Below, piece by piece: positions 41,668 to 50,628 of a stretch of 64,000 nt of DNA (positions within the stretch are counted from its first letter, which is position 1; every line of letters begins with the position of its first letter). The notes under the pieces are model-generated. The model had not been told where the DNA came from. It saw nothing but the letters and a program-made list of their open reading frames with translations, and did no database searches. The position numbers and the translations under genes were made by a program. Source of the stretch: UBA1479 sp040221095 (GTDB taxonomy: Bacteria; Pseudomonadota; Alphaproteobacteria; Rhodospirillales; Casp-alpha2); contig JAVJVP010000018.1 of assembly GCA_040221095.1 (NCBI GenBank), positions 248,001 to 312,000 of the forward strand. The letters are read 5' to 3'.

Positions 41668-42430
41668 TTTGCGCCCCGCGAATGTGATCGACCTGCGCGG
41701 CAAACCGGACAGCGGCGCCGGCGCCGACCTGTTTCCCGCGGCGGTCGCGGACCTGACCTATCAGGCCGGCGGCACGGTGCTGATCAAGGGCATCGATCTG
41801 ACCCTGAACGCCGACGGCGTGACCGTCATCATGGGCCCCAACGGGGCGGGCAAAAGCCTGCTGCTGCGCCTCATGCACGGATTGCTCGAGCCCTCGGGCG
41901 GGCATGTCACCTGGGGCGGCCATTTGTTGGACGACGCCATCCGCCGCCGTCAGGCCATGGTGTTCCAGCGCGCGGTGATGCTGCGCCGCTCCGTCGCCGC
42001 CAACATCGATTTCGTGCTGCGCCTGCGCGGCCGGGCGGATCCCGCCCGGCGGCGGGAGATTTTGCAACATGCCGGGCTCGCCGACCGCGCCGACCAGCCG
42101 GCGCGGCTGCTGTCCGGCGGCGAACAGCAGCGCCTGGCCCTGGCCCGGGCCCTCGCCACCGAACCGGACGTGCTGTTCATGGACGAGCCGACGTCGAACC
42201 TCGACCCGGCCTCGACCCTGGTGATCGAGGACATCACCAAGGCGGCCCGCGACCGCGGCACCAAGATCATCTTCATCACCCACGACATGGGCCAGGCCCG
42301 GCGCCTGGCCGACGACGTGGTGTTCATGCACCGGGGCAAGGTTTTGGAACACAGCCCGGCGGCGGCGTTTTTCAACCAGCCGGCCTCGGCCGAGGCCGGC
42401 GACTACATGGCGGGCAAGATCATCCTGTAA
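41660..42430 (+). CDS. tupC: Tungstate ABC transporter ATPase
   Basis: A 256-residue ATPase. Walker A is GPNGAGKS, the signature LLSGGEQQRLALARAL, Walker B VLFMDEPTSNLDP, and the switch His is in FITHDMGQARRLADD. The N-terminal 30 residues before the ABC core are an extra leader. The family is TupC-like, and its placement between tupB and tupA supports that. It overlaps tupB by 8 bp. Confidence 0.92.
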   Translation: MPDLRPANVIDLRGKPDSGAGADLFPAAVADLTYQAGGTVLIKGIDLTLNADGVTVIMGPNGAGKSLLLRLMHGLLEPSGGHVTWGGHLLDDAIRRRQAMVFQRAVMLRRSVAANIDFVLRLRGRADPARRREILQHAGLADRADQPARLLSGGEQQRLALARALATEPDVLFMDEPTSNLDPASTLVIEDITKAARDRGTKIIFITHDMGQARRLADDVVFMHRGKVLEHSPAAAFFNQPASAEAGDYMAGKIIL

Positions 42431-42496
42431 CCGGCCTTCGCAAAGGGACCTGTCCCCAATCATCACCAACCGGAACCAGCATTCAGGGAGATATCC

Positions 42497-43333
42497 ATGA
42501 CAACAATCAAACGGTTCACCTTCGGCGCGGCCGCCCTGGTCCTCGCCGTGACGGCCGCCGCCGCCCCGGCCCAGGCCGACGGCAAGGCGATCATCGTGCA
42601 ATCGACGACCTCGACCCAGAACTCGGGCCTGTATGACTACATGCTGCCGATCTTCGAAAAGAAGACGGGCATCAAGGTCAACGTGGTCGCCGTCGGCACG
42701 GGCCAGGCGATCAAGAACGCCCAGAACTGCGACGGCGACGTGCTGCTCGTGCACGCCAAACCGGCCGAGGAAAAGTTCGTCAAGGAAGGCTATGGCGTGA
42801 AGCGCACGGACGTCATGTACAACGACTTCATCGTCGTCGGCCCGCCCGCGGACCCGGCCAAGGTCGGCGGCATGAAGGACGCGCCCAAAGCCTTCAAGAT
42901 GATCGCCGACGCCAAGGCGACCTTCGCCTCGCGTGGCGACAATTCCGGCACCCATAAGAAAGAGGTCCGCCTGTGGAAGGCCGCCGGCACGAATATCAAG
43001 GCGGCCTCCGGCGGCTGGTACCGGGAGACCGGCAGCGGCATGGGTGCGACCCTCAACGCCGCCGTCGGCATGGGCGCCTATGCTCTGACCGACCGCGCCA
43101 CCTGGATCAGCTTCAAGAACAAGGGCGACTACAAGATCCAGGTCGAGGGCGACAAGCAGCTGTTCAACCAGTACGGCATCATCCTGGTCAACCCGAAGAA
43201 ATGCCCCAAGGTGAAACAGGCCGAAGGCCAGGCCTTCATCGACTGGGTGCTGTCCAAGGACGGCCAGGACACCATCGCGTCCTACAAGCTGAACGGCCTG
43301 CAGCTGTTCTTCCCGAACGGCAAGTCGTCGTAA
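42497..43333 (+). CDS. tupA: Tungstate-binding periplasmic protein
   Basis: A 278-residue exported protein with a signal peptide of about 27 residues (cleaved near PAQA-DG). The oxyanion-binding start is VQSTTSTQNSGLYDYMLP and the ligand pocket continues with FASRGDNSGTHKKE and GMGATLNAAVGMGAYALTD (the TTST and SRGDxSGTH blocks are diagnostic of TupA rather than ModA). TupA delivers tungstate to TupBC with high selectivity over molybdate. An intrinsic terminator follows directly. Confidence 0.95.
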   Translation: MTTIKRFTFGAAALVLAVTAAAAPAQADGKAIIVQSTTSTQNSGLYDYMLPIFEKKTGIKVNVVAVGTGQAIKNAQNCDGDVLLVHAKPAEEKFVKEGYGVKRTDVMYNDFIVVGPPADPAKVGGMKDAPKAFKMIADAKATFASRGDNSGTHKKEVRLWKAAGTNIKAASGGWYRETGSGMGATLNAAVGMGAYALTDRATWISFKNKGDYKIQVEGDKQLFNQYGIILVNPKKCPKVKQAEGQAFIDWVLSKDGQDTIASYKLNGLQLFFPNGKSS

Positions 43334-43360
43334 CGGCAGGGACTTTCATGTAATCGGGAA

Positions 43361-43387
43361 AGGGCGGGCCTTTGGTCCGCCCTTTTT
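43361..43387 (+). terminator. Intrinsic terminator of tupBCA
   Basis: A 9-bp stem with one G-U pair, AGGGCGGGC at 43361-43369 and GTCCGCCCT at 43375-43383, with a 5-base loop, followed by TTTTT (43383-43387). It ends the tungstate operon 27 bp after the tupA stop codon. Confidence 0.9.
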
Positions 43388-43497
43388 GCATCGCGGCACC
43401 AACCGCGCCTTGCGCCCGGCCGGCAACGACGTTTAAGGAAATTGCACCGATGCCGTCCCGCCGCTAGACTCACGTAACCGCAGGTCGGAGGCCCGCC

Positions 43498-43758
43498 ATG
43501 GCGACGAAAAGCAAAACCGTTCGATCCGATCCCCCCGGCGCGCCGGTCGATCCGAGTGACGGAATCTGGCATGAAATGGGCCACGCCTTGCGCAAAGGCG
43601 ACGACAGCGCCGCCCGCGACCTGTTGGCCGCCGGAATCCCGATCTATTACAGCGACGACGACACGCCCGCCGGCCTGGTCATGAAAAAACACCCGGACGG
43701 CCGGCGTCAGCTCGTCCGCTTCGATCCCGCCGGCGACGAAGTCATCCGCGACCTGTGA
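43498..43758 (+). CDS. Small hypothetical protein paired with a zeta-toxin-like kinase
   Basis: An 86-residue soluble protein starting at an ATG with a GGAGG ribosome binding site. It contains GIWHEMGHALRKGDDSAARDLLAAG and GIPIYYSDDDTPAGLVMKKHPDG; the second block recurs in small proteins encoded before zeta-like kinases. Its stop overlaps the GTG start of the kinase gene by 4 bp, so the two are translationally coupled, as antitoxin-toxin pairs usually are. An antitoxin role is inferred from position only. Confidence 0.65.
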   Translation: MATKSKTVRSDPPGAPVDPSDGIWHEMGHALRKGDDSAARDLLAAGIPIYYSDDDTPAGLVMKKHPDGRRQLVRFDPAGDEVIRDL

Positions 43759-44360
43759 CCGGCCGGCCCCAGCTTTGGGTCTTCGCCGGGCCGAACGGCG
43801 CCGGAAAATCGACGCTTGCCGCGAAATACGTCGCAGGCCGAATTCCGATCGTGAACCCGGACGTGATCGCCCGCGATATCGCCCCCGACAACTACGCACC
43901 CGCCATCATGCTGCGCGCCGGGCGGCGCGCCATTGAGCAACGCCGCCAACGGCTTGCCGCCGGCGGCACGTTTGCCATGGAAACGACTTTGACGGGGAAG
44001 GGCGAAATCGCCTTCATGCGGGAGGCCCGGCAAGCCGGATACAAGGTCAACCTGGTTTTCGTCGGCCTTGACCGCGTCGATGTGTCGCGAACGCGGGTGG
44101 CGACGCGCGTCGCGCGCGGCGGCCACCCGGTGCCTGACGCCGATCTTGCCCGCCGCTTCGCCCGCAGCATGGCGAACCTGGCGGTCGCCATGCGCATCGC
44201 GCATCGCGTGATCATCGTGGACAACACGGGGGAACGCTTCCGCCTGATCCTCATGCGCGGGGACGGCCGCGGCGGGTTCGTGTCCCGCTCAATCCCGGCC
44301 TGGGCCACGGCGGCGATTCCGGCCGCCTTGCGAACGGCCCTGGCGGCGGGTCCGCGCTAA
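43755..44360 (+). CDS. Zeta toxin-like P-loop kinase
   Basis: A 201-residue protein of the zeta-toxin fold. It has a P-loop, AGPNGAGKST, near residue 11, a conserved NPDVIARDIAP segment, and METTLTGKG, the counterpart of the family's ETT loop. Zeta toxins phosphorylate UDP-N-acetylglucosamine; many chromosomal relatives without a classical epsilon partner are uncharacterised kinases. It starts at a GTG overlapping the small upstream gene, and its stop overlaps that of the convergent HTH regulator gene by 4 bp. Confidence 0.82.
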   Translation: MTGRPQLWVFAGPNGAGKSTLAAKYVAGRIPIVNPDVIARDIAPDNYAPAIMLRAGRRAIEQRRQRLAAGGTFAMETTLTGKGEIAFMREARQAGYKVNLVFVGLDRVDVSRTRVATRVARGGHPVPDADLARRFARSMANLAVAMRIAHRVIIVDNTGERFRLILMRGDGRGGFVSRSIPAWATAAIPAALRTALAAGPR

Positions 44361-45271
44361 GCCCCCACGAAATGCACCTTGCCCAGGCCGGTGATGTCGT
44401 AGCCGCCCATGGCCCCGGCCTTGAAGCGGAAGGCTTCGGTGCGGCAGAAGGCCAGGAACGCCTGCATCGGCGGCTCGAACCAGGCCTTGCGGTCGACCAG
44501 GAGGTCGAAGCGTTCGCGCAGCAGCGGCACGAAATCGAGCTTCAGCGGCGCCGCCGTGGCGCGCAGGCCCAACGTGACCTCGCCCATATGGTCGGCGACG
44601 ACCTGGGCCGCGTCCGTTTCCGTGCGTGCGGGCTCGGTCATCACGCAGCTTTCGGGGCCGATCCCGGCCTCGGCCAGCAGATGTTCCAAAAGCGCCTGGG
44701 TGCCGGCCTCGGGCTGGCGCGGCACGATCAGGCGGCCGCGCAGGTCGGCGATGGATGTGAATTCATGGGCCGATGTGGGGTCGATGATCAGCCCCCGCTC
44801 GCGCCAGGCGAATTCGACCAGCACGCAGGGCGCCGTTGCCGCATACCGCCGGACCCAGTCGATGTTCCAGGCCGCGTCGTCGCCGCTGTCCCCGGCCTTG
44901 GGGTCGAACATGTGCAGGCCGGCGGCCATGCCCTCGGCATTTGCGAACCGTTCCAGCCCGTCGGCGGAGCCATCGAAAAAGGTCGCGAGCCCGCAGCGCG
45001 ACTGGCGCAGCGCCCAGTCCAGCAGCGGATCGTGGGAGCCCAGGAACACGCCGGGCCGCGCCTTGGCGGGCGGGGCGGCGGCGTCCGTCACGGCGGCGCC
45101 GTCGCCGGCCATGCCGCGGGCGACCCAGGCCTCGATCTCGGCGCGGGGAAACAGCAGCTTGCCCATGGCGCGGGAGCAGGGCACGCGGCCCGAGGCGGCC
45201 AGGTCATAGACCTTGCGCTGCTTGATGCGCAGAAAGTCCGCCAGTTCCTTGGTGGTCATGTATTCGGTCAT
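44357..45271 (-). CDS. HTH / periplasmic-binding-like regulator (putative oxyanion sensor)
   Basis: A 304-residue protein. Residues about 5-55 form an excisionase/MerR-like helix-turn-helix (TTKELADFLRIKQRKVYDLAASG). From about residue 75 a PBP_like (PF12727-type) ligand-binding domain follows, of the kind found behind ModE-type and other HTH domains in molybdate/tungstate-linked regulators; DLRGRLIVPRQPEAGTQALL resembles a periplasmic-binding-protein pocket. There is no signal peptide, so it acts in the cytosol. A ModE-like palindrome lies 25 bp before the start. Its nearness to tupBCA suggests control of tungstate uptake. Confidence 0.8.
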   Translation of the reverse strand: MTEYMTTKELADFLRIKQRKVYDLAASGRVPCSRAMGKLLFPRAEIEAWVARGMAGDGAAVTDAAAPPAKARPGVFLGSHDPLLDWALRQSRCGLATFFDGSADGLERFANAEGMAAGLHMFDPKAGDSGDDAAWNIDWVRRYAATAPCVLVEFAWRERGLIIDPTSAHEFTSIADLRGRLIVPRQPEAGTQALLEHLLAEAGIGPESCVMTEPARTETDAAQVVADHMGEVTLGLRATAAPLKLDFVPLLRERFDLLVDRKAWFEPPMQAFLAFCRTEAFRFKAGAMGGYDITGLGKVHFVGA

Positions 45272-45295
45272 GGGGCCGCAGTTTTGCGGAAAGGT

Positions 45296-45321
45296 CCGTT
45301 ATTTACAAGATGTCATAACGG
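45296..45321. promoter_or_regulatory. ModE-like palindrome upstream of the HTH/PBP-like regulator gene
   Basis: CCGTTAT (45296-45302) and ATAACGG (45315-45321) are exact inverted repeats separated by 12 bp. From memory, the E. coli ModE operator has the same CGTTAT-N12-ATAACG layout. The site is 25-50 bp ahead of the regulator start, a natural place for autoregulation by an oxyanion-sensing protein. Confidence 0.65.
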
Positions 45322-45352
45322 CTTTGCACGGTCTGTCCAGGCGCATGTCCCG

Positions 45353-46756
45353 TTATGCTGCGGGAAAGGCCTGCCCCGTCGCGCCCAGGGTGCCGACCCG
45401 CCGCCGGTGGAAGCCGTCGGCGAAGGCCGCCAGGAACGGGTCGCTGAACGCCGGGCCGACGAAGGTCATGCCCATGGGCAGGCCCGACGGCAGGAAGCCG
45501 TTGGGCACGGCGATGGCGGCGAGGTCGGCCATGGAGGCGAAGTTCAGGTAATAGCCGTTGCTGGCGTTGGTTGGGATCGGGTCGGCCAGGACCTGGGCGA
45601 CCGTATAGACGGTGCCGACCGTGGGCACGGCGATCAGGTCGGCGTCGTCGAAGGTGCGGCGGATTTCGCGGGCGTTGCGGTGCAGGCGGTACATGGCCTG
45701 GAACGCCTCGGCCGCCGTATAGCCGCCGGCGGCGGTGATGACCTGGCGGACGATGGGGTCGGCGGCGTCCGGGTTGGCGCGGATGAAGTCGCCGACCATG
45801 GCGTCGCGCTCGGCGATCCAGGGGCCTTCGAACATCATGCGGCTGGTTTCGAAGAATACCGTGAAATCAATTTCCGTGAGCGCGTGGCCCATGGCGGCCA
45901 GTTCGGCCAATCCCTGGTCGAACAGGGCCTCGGCCTCGGCATTGCCGAAGAAGGTGCGGCTGGTCTTGCTGGGCACGGCGATGCGCAGCGGGGCGCCCGT
46001 GTCCTGCATGGGGGGCTGGGCCGGGGCCGCGCGGCCGTAGACGTCGTCCGGATCGACGGCTTGGCAGGTTTCGAGCACGCGGCGCGCGTCGGCCGTCGTC
46101 AGGGCATAGACTGAGACCGTGTCGAAGGACGGGCTGGCGTTGACCATGGCGGTGCGCGGGAACAGGCCCAGCGTCGGCTTGAGGCCGACCACGTTGTTGT
46201 AGCTGGCGGGCACGCGGCCCGAGCCGCCGGTGTCGGAGCCGAAGGCGAAGCCGCACAGCCCCGACGATACGGAGACGGCGGCGCCGGAGCTTGACCCGCC
46301 CGGGATGTAGCCAGCGTCGAACGGGTTGCGTGCGACGCCGTAGGGCGTGCGCACGCCGACCACGCCGGTTGCGAACTGATCCATGTTGGTCTTGCCGATC
46401 AGGACGGCGCCCGCGTCCAGGGCGCGCTGCACGGCCAGGTTGGTGCGCGCCGCCGTATAGGCATAGTCGGGGCAGGCCGAGGTTGTCGGCAGGCCGGCGA
46501 TGTCGATGCAGTCCTTGACGCTGAACGGAATGCCGTAAAGGGGCAGGGCGGCCCGGTCGGCCGCCGGCAGGGCGGCCAGGGCCTGGGCGCGGGCCAGGAC
46601 GGTGCCGCGGGCCATCTTGTGGATCCACACGCCGTCGTCGCCGCGGGCGGCGATCGTGTCGAGGACATGGGCCGCGACGTCCACGGGCGTGACGTCGCCC
46701 GCGGCATAGGCCGCCCGAAGGGCCGTGAACTCAAGATTGATGGTCGGCGGGGTCAT
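45353..46756 (-). CDS. Amidase (allophanate hydrolase-type, amidase domain only)
   Basis: A 467-residue amidase-signature enzyme. The Lys of the Ser-cisSer-Lys triad is in IPFSVKDCIDI, the cis-Ser in IPGGSSSGAAV, and the nucleophile Ser in GSDTGGSGRVPA. PSFDTVSVYALT and GLFPRTAMVNASPS resemble AtzF/allophanate hydrolases, but the extra C-terminal domain of AtzF is absent, as the frame ends near residue 467. It may hydrolyse allophanate or another amide in the cytoplasm. It lies downstream of a Crp/Fnr gene and shares the strand with it; an ABC importer gene cluster is divergent. Confidence 0.82.
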   Translation of the reverse strand: MTPPTINLEFTALRAAYAAGDVTPVDVAAHVLDTIAARGDDGVWIHKMARGTVLARAQALAALPAADRAALPLYGIPFSVKDCIDIAGLPTTSACPDYAYTAARTNLAVQRALDAGAVLIGKTNMDQFATGVVGVRTPYGVARNPFDAGYIPGGSSSGAAVSVSSGLCGFAFGSDTGGSGRVPASYNNVVGLKPTLGLFPRTAMVNASPSFDTVSVYALTTADARRVLETCQAVDPDDVYGRAAPAQPPMQDTGAPLRIAVPSKTSRTFFGNAEAEALFDQGLAELAAMGHALTEIDFTVFFETSRMMFEGPWIAERDAMVGDFIRANPDAADPIVRQVITAAGGYTAAEAFQAMYRLHRNAREIRRTFDDADLIAVPTVGTVYTVAQVLADPIPTNASNGYYLNFASMADLAAIAVPNGFLPSGLPMGMTFVGPAFSDPFLAAFADGFHRRRVGTLGATGQAFPAA

Positions 46757-46907
46757 GACGGTCTCAATTCTGGGCGGCCTCGAATATGGGCGGTGCGTCG
46801 TGCCGGCGGCGGCGGAAGGCCCCGGCGTCTGACCCGACTCATGGCCGATCCGCGCCCGGGGCGGCGAGCAAATATTTGCGGTGGCGAGGAGGAGAGGGAG
46901 GCCGGCG

Positions 46908-47669
46908 TCAGTCGCAGAGGGCGCGCAGGCCCTGAACGTCGAGGATGCGGATGGCGTCGCCGCGGCGGTCGATCAGGCGCTGTTTCTCGAACTTGTCGAG
47001 GGAGGTCGAGATCGACTGGCGGGTCGAGCCGATCAGGTTGGCCAGTTCCTCCTGCGTGAAATGCTGGTGCAGGCGGGCGCTGTTGCCGCCGTCCGCCGCC
47101 GGGGCGGCCAGGGTCAGCAGCAGATGGCCGAGGCGGCTGGTCTTCGACTGCGTGCCCATGATCTGCAACAGGGCCGTGTAGCACATGCTTTTGTAGGTCA
47201 GGCCCTCGATCAGGGCGATCGCCAGATTGGGGGTTTCGCGGATCAGGCCGCGCAGCACCGTGCCCGGCAGCCACAGGCCGGCCGAGGGCTCGACCGCGAC
47301 CGACGACCACATGTGTTCGCCGCCGCCCAATATCTGGGGCGCGCCGACGAAATGCCCCTTGGGCCAATAGGCCAGGGTGATCTCGCGGCCGCTGGGCGAG
47401 GTGTAGAAGGATCGCACCCGGCCGGCGCGGATGAAATGGATGCCGTCGTGGGCATCGCCCTGCTGAAAGAAATAATCCCCCGCCCTGTAGGCCGTCTCGC
47501 GGCCGGCGCCGACCAGGCGGTCCAGTTCCGCCGGCGACAGCAGTTCGAGAATGTTCGGTCCGCTGTCGACCGGCAGGCCGTCCTCGGTCAGGCGCAGGAC
47601 GGCGCTCAACGACGCCTCCGGGGCGCGGTCGGCAAGATCGAAGGGCGGCGGCGTTTCGTCGGGTGTCAT
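46908..47669 (-). CDS. Crp/Fnr family transcriptional regulator
   Basis: A 253-residue regulator. The beta-roll sensor domain spans about 40-160 (YRAGDYFFQQGDAHDGIHFI), and the C-terminal winged helix has FTQEELANLIGSTRQSISTSLDKFEKQ. There are no FNR-type iron-sulfur cysteines. Within the sensor domain GGGEHMWSSVAV differs from the cAMP-pocket consensus, so the ligand is uncertain. It is divergent from an SsuA/TauA-type ABC operon with 287 bp between starts, and may regulate both that operon and the amidase gene behind it. Confidence 0.88.
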   Translation of the reverse strand: MTPDETPPPFDLADRAPEASLSAVLRLTEDGLPVDSGPNILELLSPAELDRLVGAGRETAYRAGDYFFQQGDAHDGIHFIRAGRVRSFYTSPSGREITLAYWPKGHFVGAPQILGGGEHMWSSVAVEPSAGLWLPGTVLRGLIRETPNLAIALIEGLTYKSMCYTALLQIMGTQSKTSRLGHLLLTLAAPAADGGNSARLHQHFTQEELANLIGSTRQSISTSLDKFEKQRLIDRRGDAIRILDVQGLRALCD

Positions 47670-47695
47670 GGGGACAATCTAAGTCAGGGTAATTC

Positions 47696-47801
47696 TTGCT
47701 GCACTGCAAAAACGTTATCATACTGATCGAAATATGCGCAATAGGTTGGGTTTGGTGAATTTTTGAGCAAATTTGTCTGAATTTTGCCCGCTGCACCGCA
47801 A
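47696..47801. promoter_or_regulatory. Repeated TGC-N3-GCA motif in the Crp/ABC divergent region
   Basis: The 287-bp gap between the Crp/Fnr gene and the ABC operon carries two similar elements: TTGCTGCACTGCAA at 47696-47709 and CCGCTGCACCGCAA at 47788-47801, sharing 11 of 14 bases. The first contains an inverted TTGC-N6-GCAA. The core TGC-N3-GCA is also found at the phasin promoter. The DNA between the sites is AT-rich. They are candidate operators for the adjacent regulator. Confidence 0.45.
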
Positions 47802-47956
47802 ATAATTGCTTATCCGCCGCCGGACATTCCCGTCTGATGGGCTCAAGAAACGACCGGGCCGGTGGGCGCAACGCCGCCGCTCAAGGCCCAATCGGGAGAA
47901 AACACGTCCCTGGTTCACGCACCTTCGCCGACGCGAAGGCAGGAAGGAGACAGCAG

Positions 47957-48940
47957 ATGCCCATCATTTCCAGATTGAAGGCCGGAGGGTTGGCGGCGGC
48001 GCTCGCGGCGGTGCTCTTCGCCGGTCCGGCGCAGGCCGCGAAGTTCAAGGCGACCCTGGCGCAGAACATGTCGCCGATTTCCGGCGTCACGATCATCGCC
48101 AAGGACAAGGGGTTCTTCGAAAAGCACGGCCTTGATATTTCCGTCAGCGGCTTCACCTCGGGCAAGCAGTGCCTGAACGCCGTGCTGGGCGGGGCCGCCG
48201 AGATCGCCACCACGGCCGAGGCGCCGACCACCGCCGCCGCCATGTCGAAACAGCCCATCGCCTTCCTGGCCCGCATGGAATATTCCGACCTCAAGACCCT
48301 GACCGCGGCCGGGTCGGGCATCAAGAGCCTGGCCGACCTGAAGGGCAAGAAGATCGCCTTCACCGCCGGAACCGGCAGCGAGGTCTATACGGTCGCCCTG
48401 CTGAAGAAGGCGGGACTGAGCAAGTCGGACGTGAAGCTGACCAACCTGCGCCCGCAGGACATGCTGCCGGCGCTGTCCGCCGGCGACATCGACGCCTACA
48501 ACACCTGGGAGCCGCACGTCAGCAACGGCGTCAAGGCCATGGGAGCGAAGGTCGCCGAACTGGACACCAAGGGCATCTACGCGGAAACCTTCAACATCGT
48601 CGTGATGAAAGCCTATCTGAAGGACAATCCCGAGCTGGTCGCCGCCTTCCTGAAGGCGCTGATCGAGGCCGAAGCCTGGATGAAGGCGAACCCGGAAGAG
48701 GCCATCGCCACGGTCGCCAAGGTCGCGGGCATGAAGGCCGACGCCCTGGCCGCCATCTGGAAGGACTATGTCTACAACGTCGTCCTCGACCAGAAGCAGG
48801 TGGACGTGCTGACGGCCCATGCCGCCTGGCGGCTTGAGTCCGGCAACCACCCGCCGGGTGCGACCATGCCCGATTTCTCCACGGTCATCGTGCCCGGCCC
48901 GCTGAAGGCCATCGCCCCCGACCGCGTGACGATCCCCTAA
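47957..48940 (+). CDS. ABC importer substrate-binding protein (SsuA/TauA/NrtA type)
   Basis: A 327-residue exported protein with a signal peptide (about residues 1-27, ending AQA-AK). It has the NMT1/SsuA-like pattern of GVTIIAKDKGFFEKHGLDI, LNAVLGGAAEIATTAEAP and GKKIAFTAGTGSEVY (each a short block). These proteins bind sulfonates, nitrate, thiamine precursors, riboflavin or aromatic acids; the ligand here is not evident. The ATG at 47957 follows an AAGGAGA ribosome binding site. It leads an operon with a permease gene 1 bp away and an ATPase gene. Confidence 0.9.
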   Translation: MPIISRLKAGGLAAALAAVLFAGPAQAAKFKATLAQNMSPISGVTIIAKDKGFFEKHGLDISVSGFTSGKQCLNAVLGGAAEIATTAEAPTTAAAMSKQPIAFLARMEYSDLKTLTAAGSGIKSLADLKGKKIAFTAGTGSEVYTVALLKKAGLSKSDVKLTNLRPQDMLPALSAGDIDAYNTWEPHVSNGVKAMGAKVAELDTKGIYAETFNIVVMKAYLKDNPELVAAFLKALIEAEAWMKANPEEAIATVAKVAGMKADALAAIWKDYVYNVVLDQKQVDVLTAHAAWRLESGNHPPGATMPDFSTVIVPGPLKAIAPDRVTIP

Positions 48941-48941
48941 G

Positions 48942-49756
48942 ATGTCGGGCCCCATCGAACAGACCGCCGGCGCGGAACGCCCGGCGCCGAAACGGGCCGC
49001 CGGGTTCTGGCAGGGCGAGGCGGTCAACCGCCTCGTCCTCGCCGCCTCGCTGCCGCTGTTTTTCGGGTTGTGGGAAATCGTGTCGCGCTCCGGCGTCGTC
49101 AACGTGATCCTGTTTCCGCCGCCGTCGACGGTGCTGGGCGCCCTGCTGGATTGGCTCGAAAGCGGCCAGCTTCTGATCGATTTCGGGATGAGCGCGTCGC
49201 GCGTCGTCGTCGGCTTTTCCGTGGGCGCCGTCCTGGGCGCCCTGGTCGGCATCATGACCGGGCGCTACCGCCTGCTTTCCAGCCTGCTCAGCCCCGTGTT
49301 CCAACTGCTGCGCCCGATCCCGCCGATCGCCTTCGTGCCCATCGTGATCCTGTGGTTCGGGCTGGGCGAAACCGGCAAGTACTTCCTGGTCGTCTGGGGG
49401 GTGTTCTTCACCGTGTGGATCGCCGCCCATCTGGGCGTGCAGCGGGTTGACGAGAAACTGATCCGCGCGGCCCGCGTGCTCGGCACGCCGGAAAAGCGCA
49501 TGCTCCGTGAAATCCTGCTGCCGGGGGCGCTGCCCTACATCTTCGTCGGGCTCCGCACCTCGGTCAGCATTTCCTTCTACACCCTGGTCGCCGCCGAACT
49601 GGCCGGGACCTTCGCGGGCCTGGCCTACCGCATCGACATCGCCCAGCAGAACCTGCAGATGGGCCAGATGATGGGCGGGCTGGTCATGCTCGGCGTGATC
49701 TCGGCGGCAGCCGACAAGCTGTTCGCCGTATTCGCGGAAAAGGCCGTCTGGTGGTC

Positions 49757-49760
<4 letters not shown>
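48942..49760 (+). CDS. ABC importer permease (SsuC/TauC type)
   Basis: A 272-residue integral membrane protein with about six helices. The EAA loop is RAARVLGTPEKRMLREILLPGALP, and LRPIPPIAFVPIVILWFGLGE is the family's most conserved block. It forms the channel for the ligand delivered by the upstream binding protein. Its stop codon overlaps the ATG of the ATPase gene (ATGA). Confidence 0.93.
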
Positions 49761-50608
<848 letters not shown>

Positions 50609-50628
50609 GGGCGGCTGGTCCGGCTCTC

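Noticed and set aside
40960..43333. Assignment of the ABC system as molybdate (ModABC)
   Set aside because: The binding protein has TTSTQ and SRGDNSGTH blocks of TupA and the gene order is tupB-tupC-tupA, unlike modABC.
45353..46756. Assignment of the amidase as a full-length allophanate hydrolase
   Set aside because: Only the amidase domain is present; the C-terminal domain of AtzF is missing and no urea carboxylase or biuret gene is adjacent.
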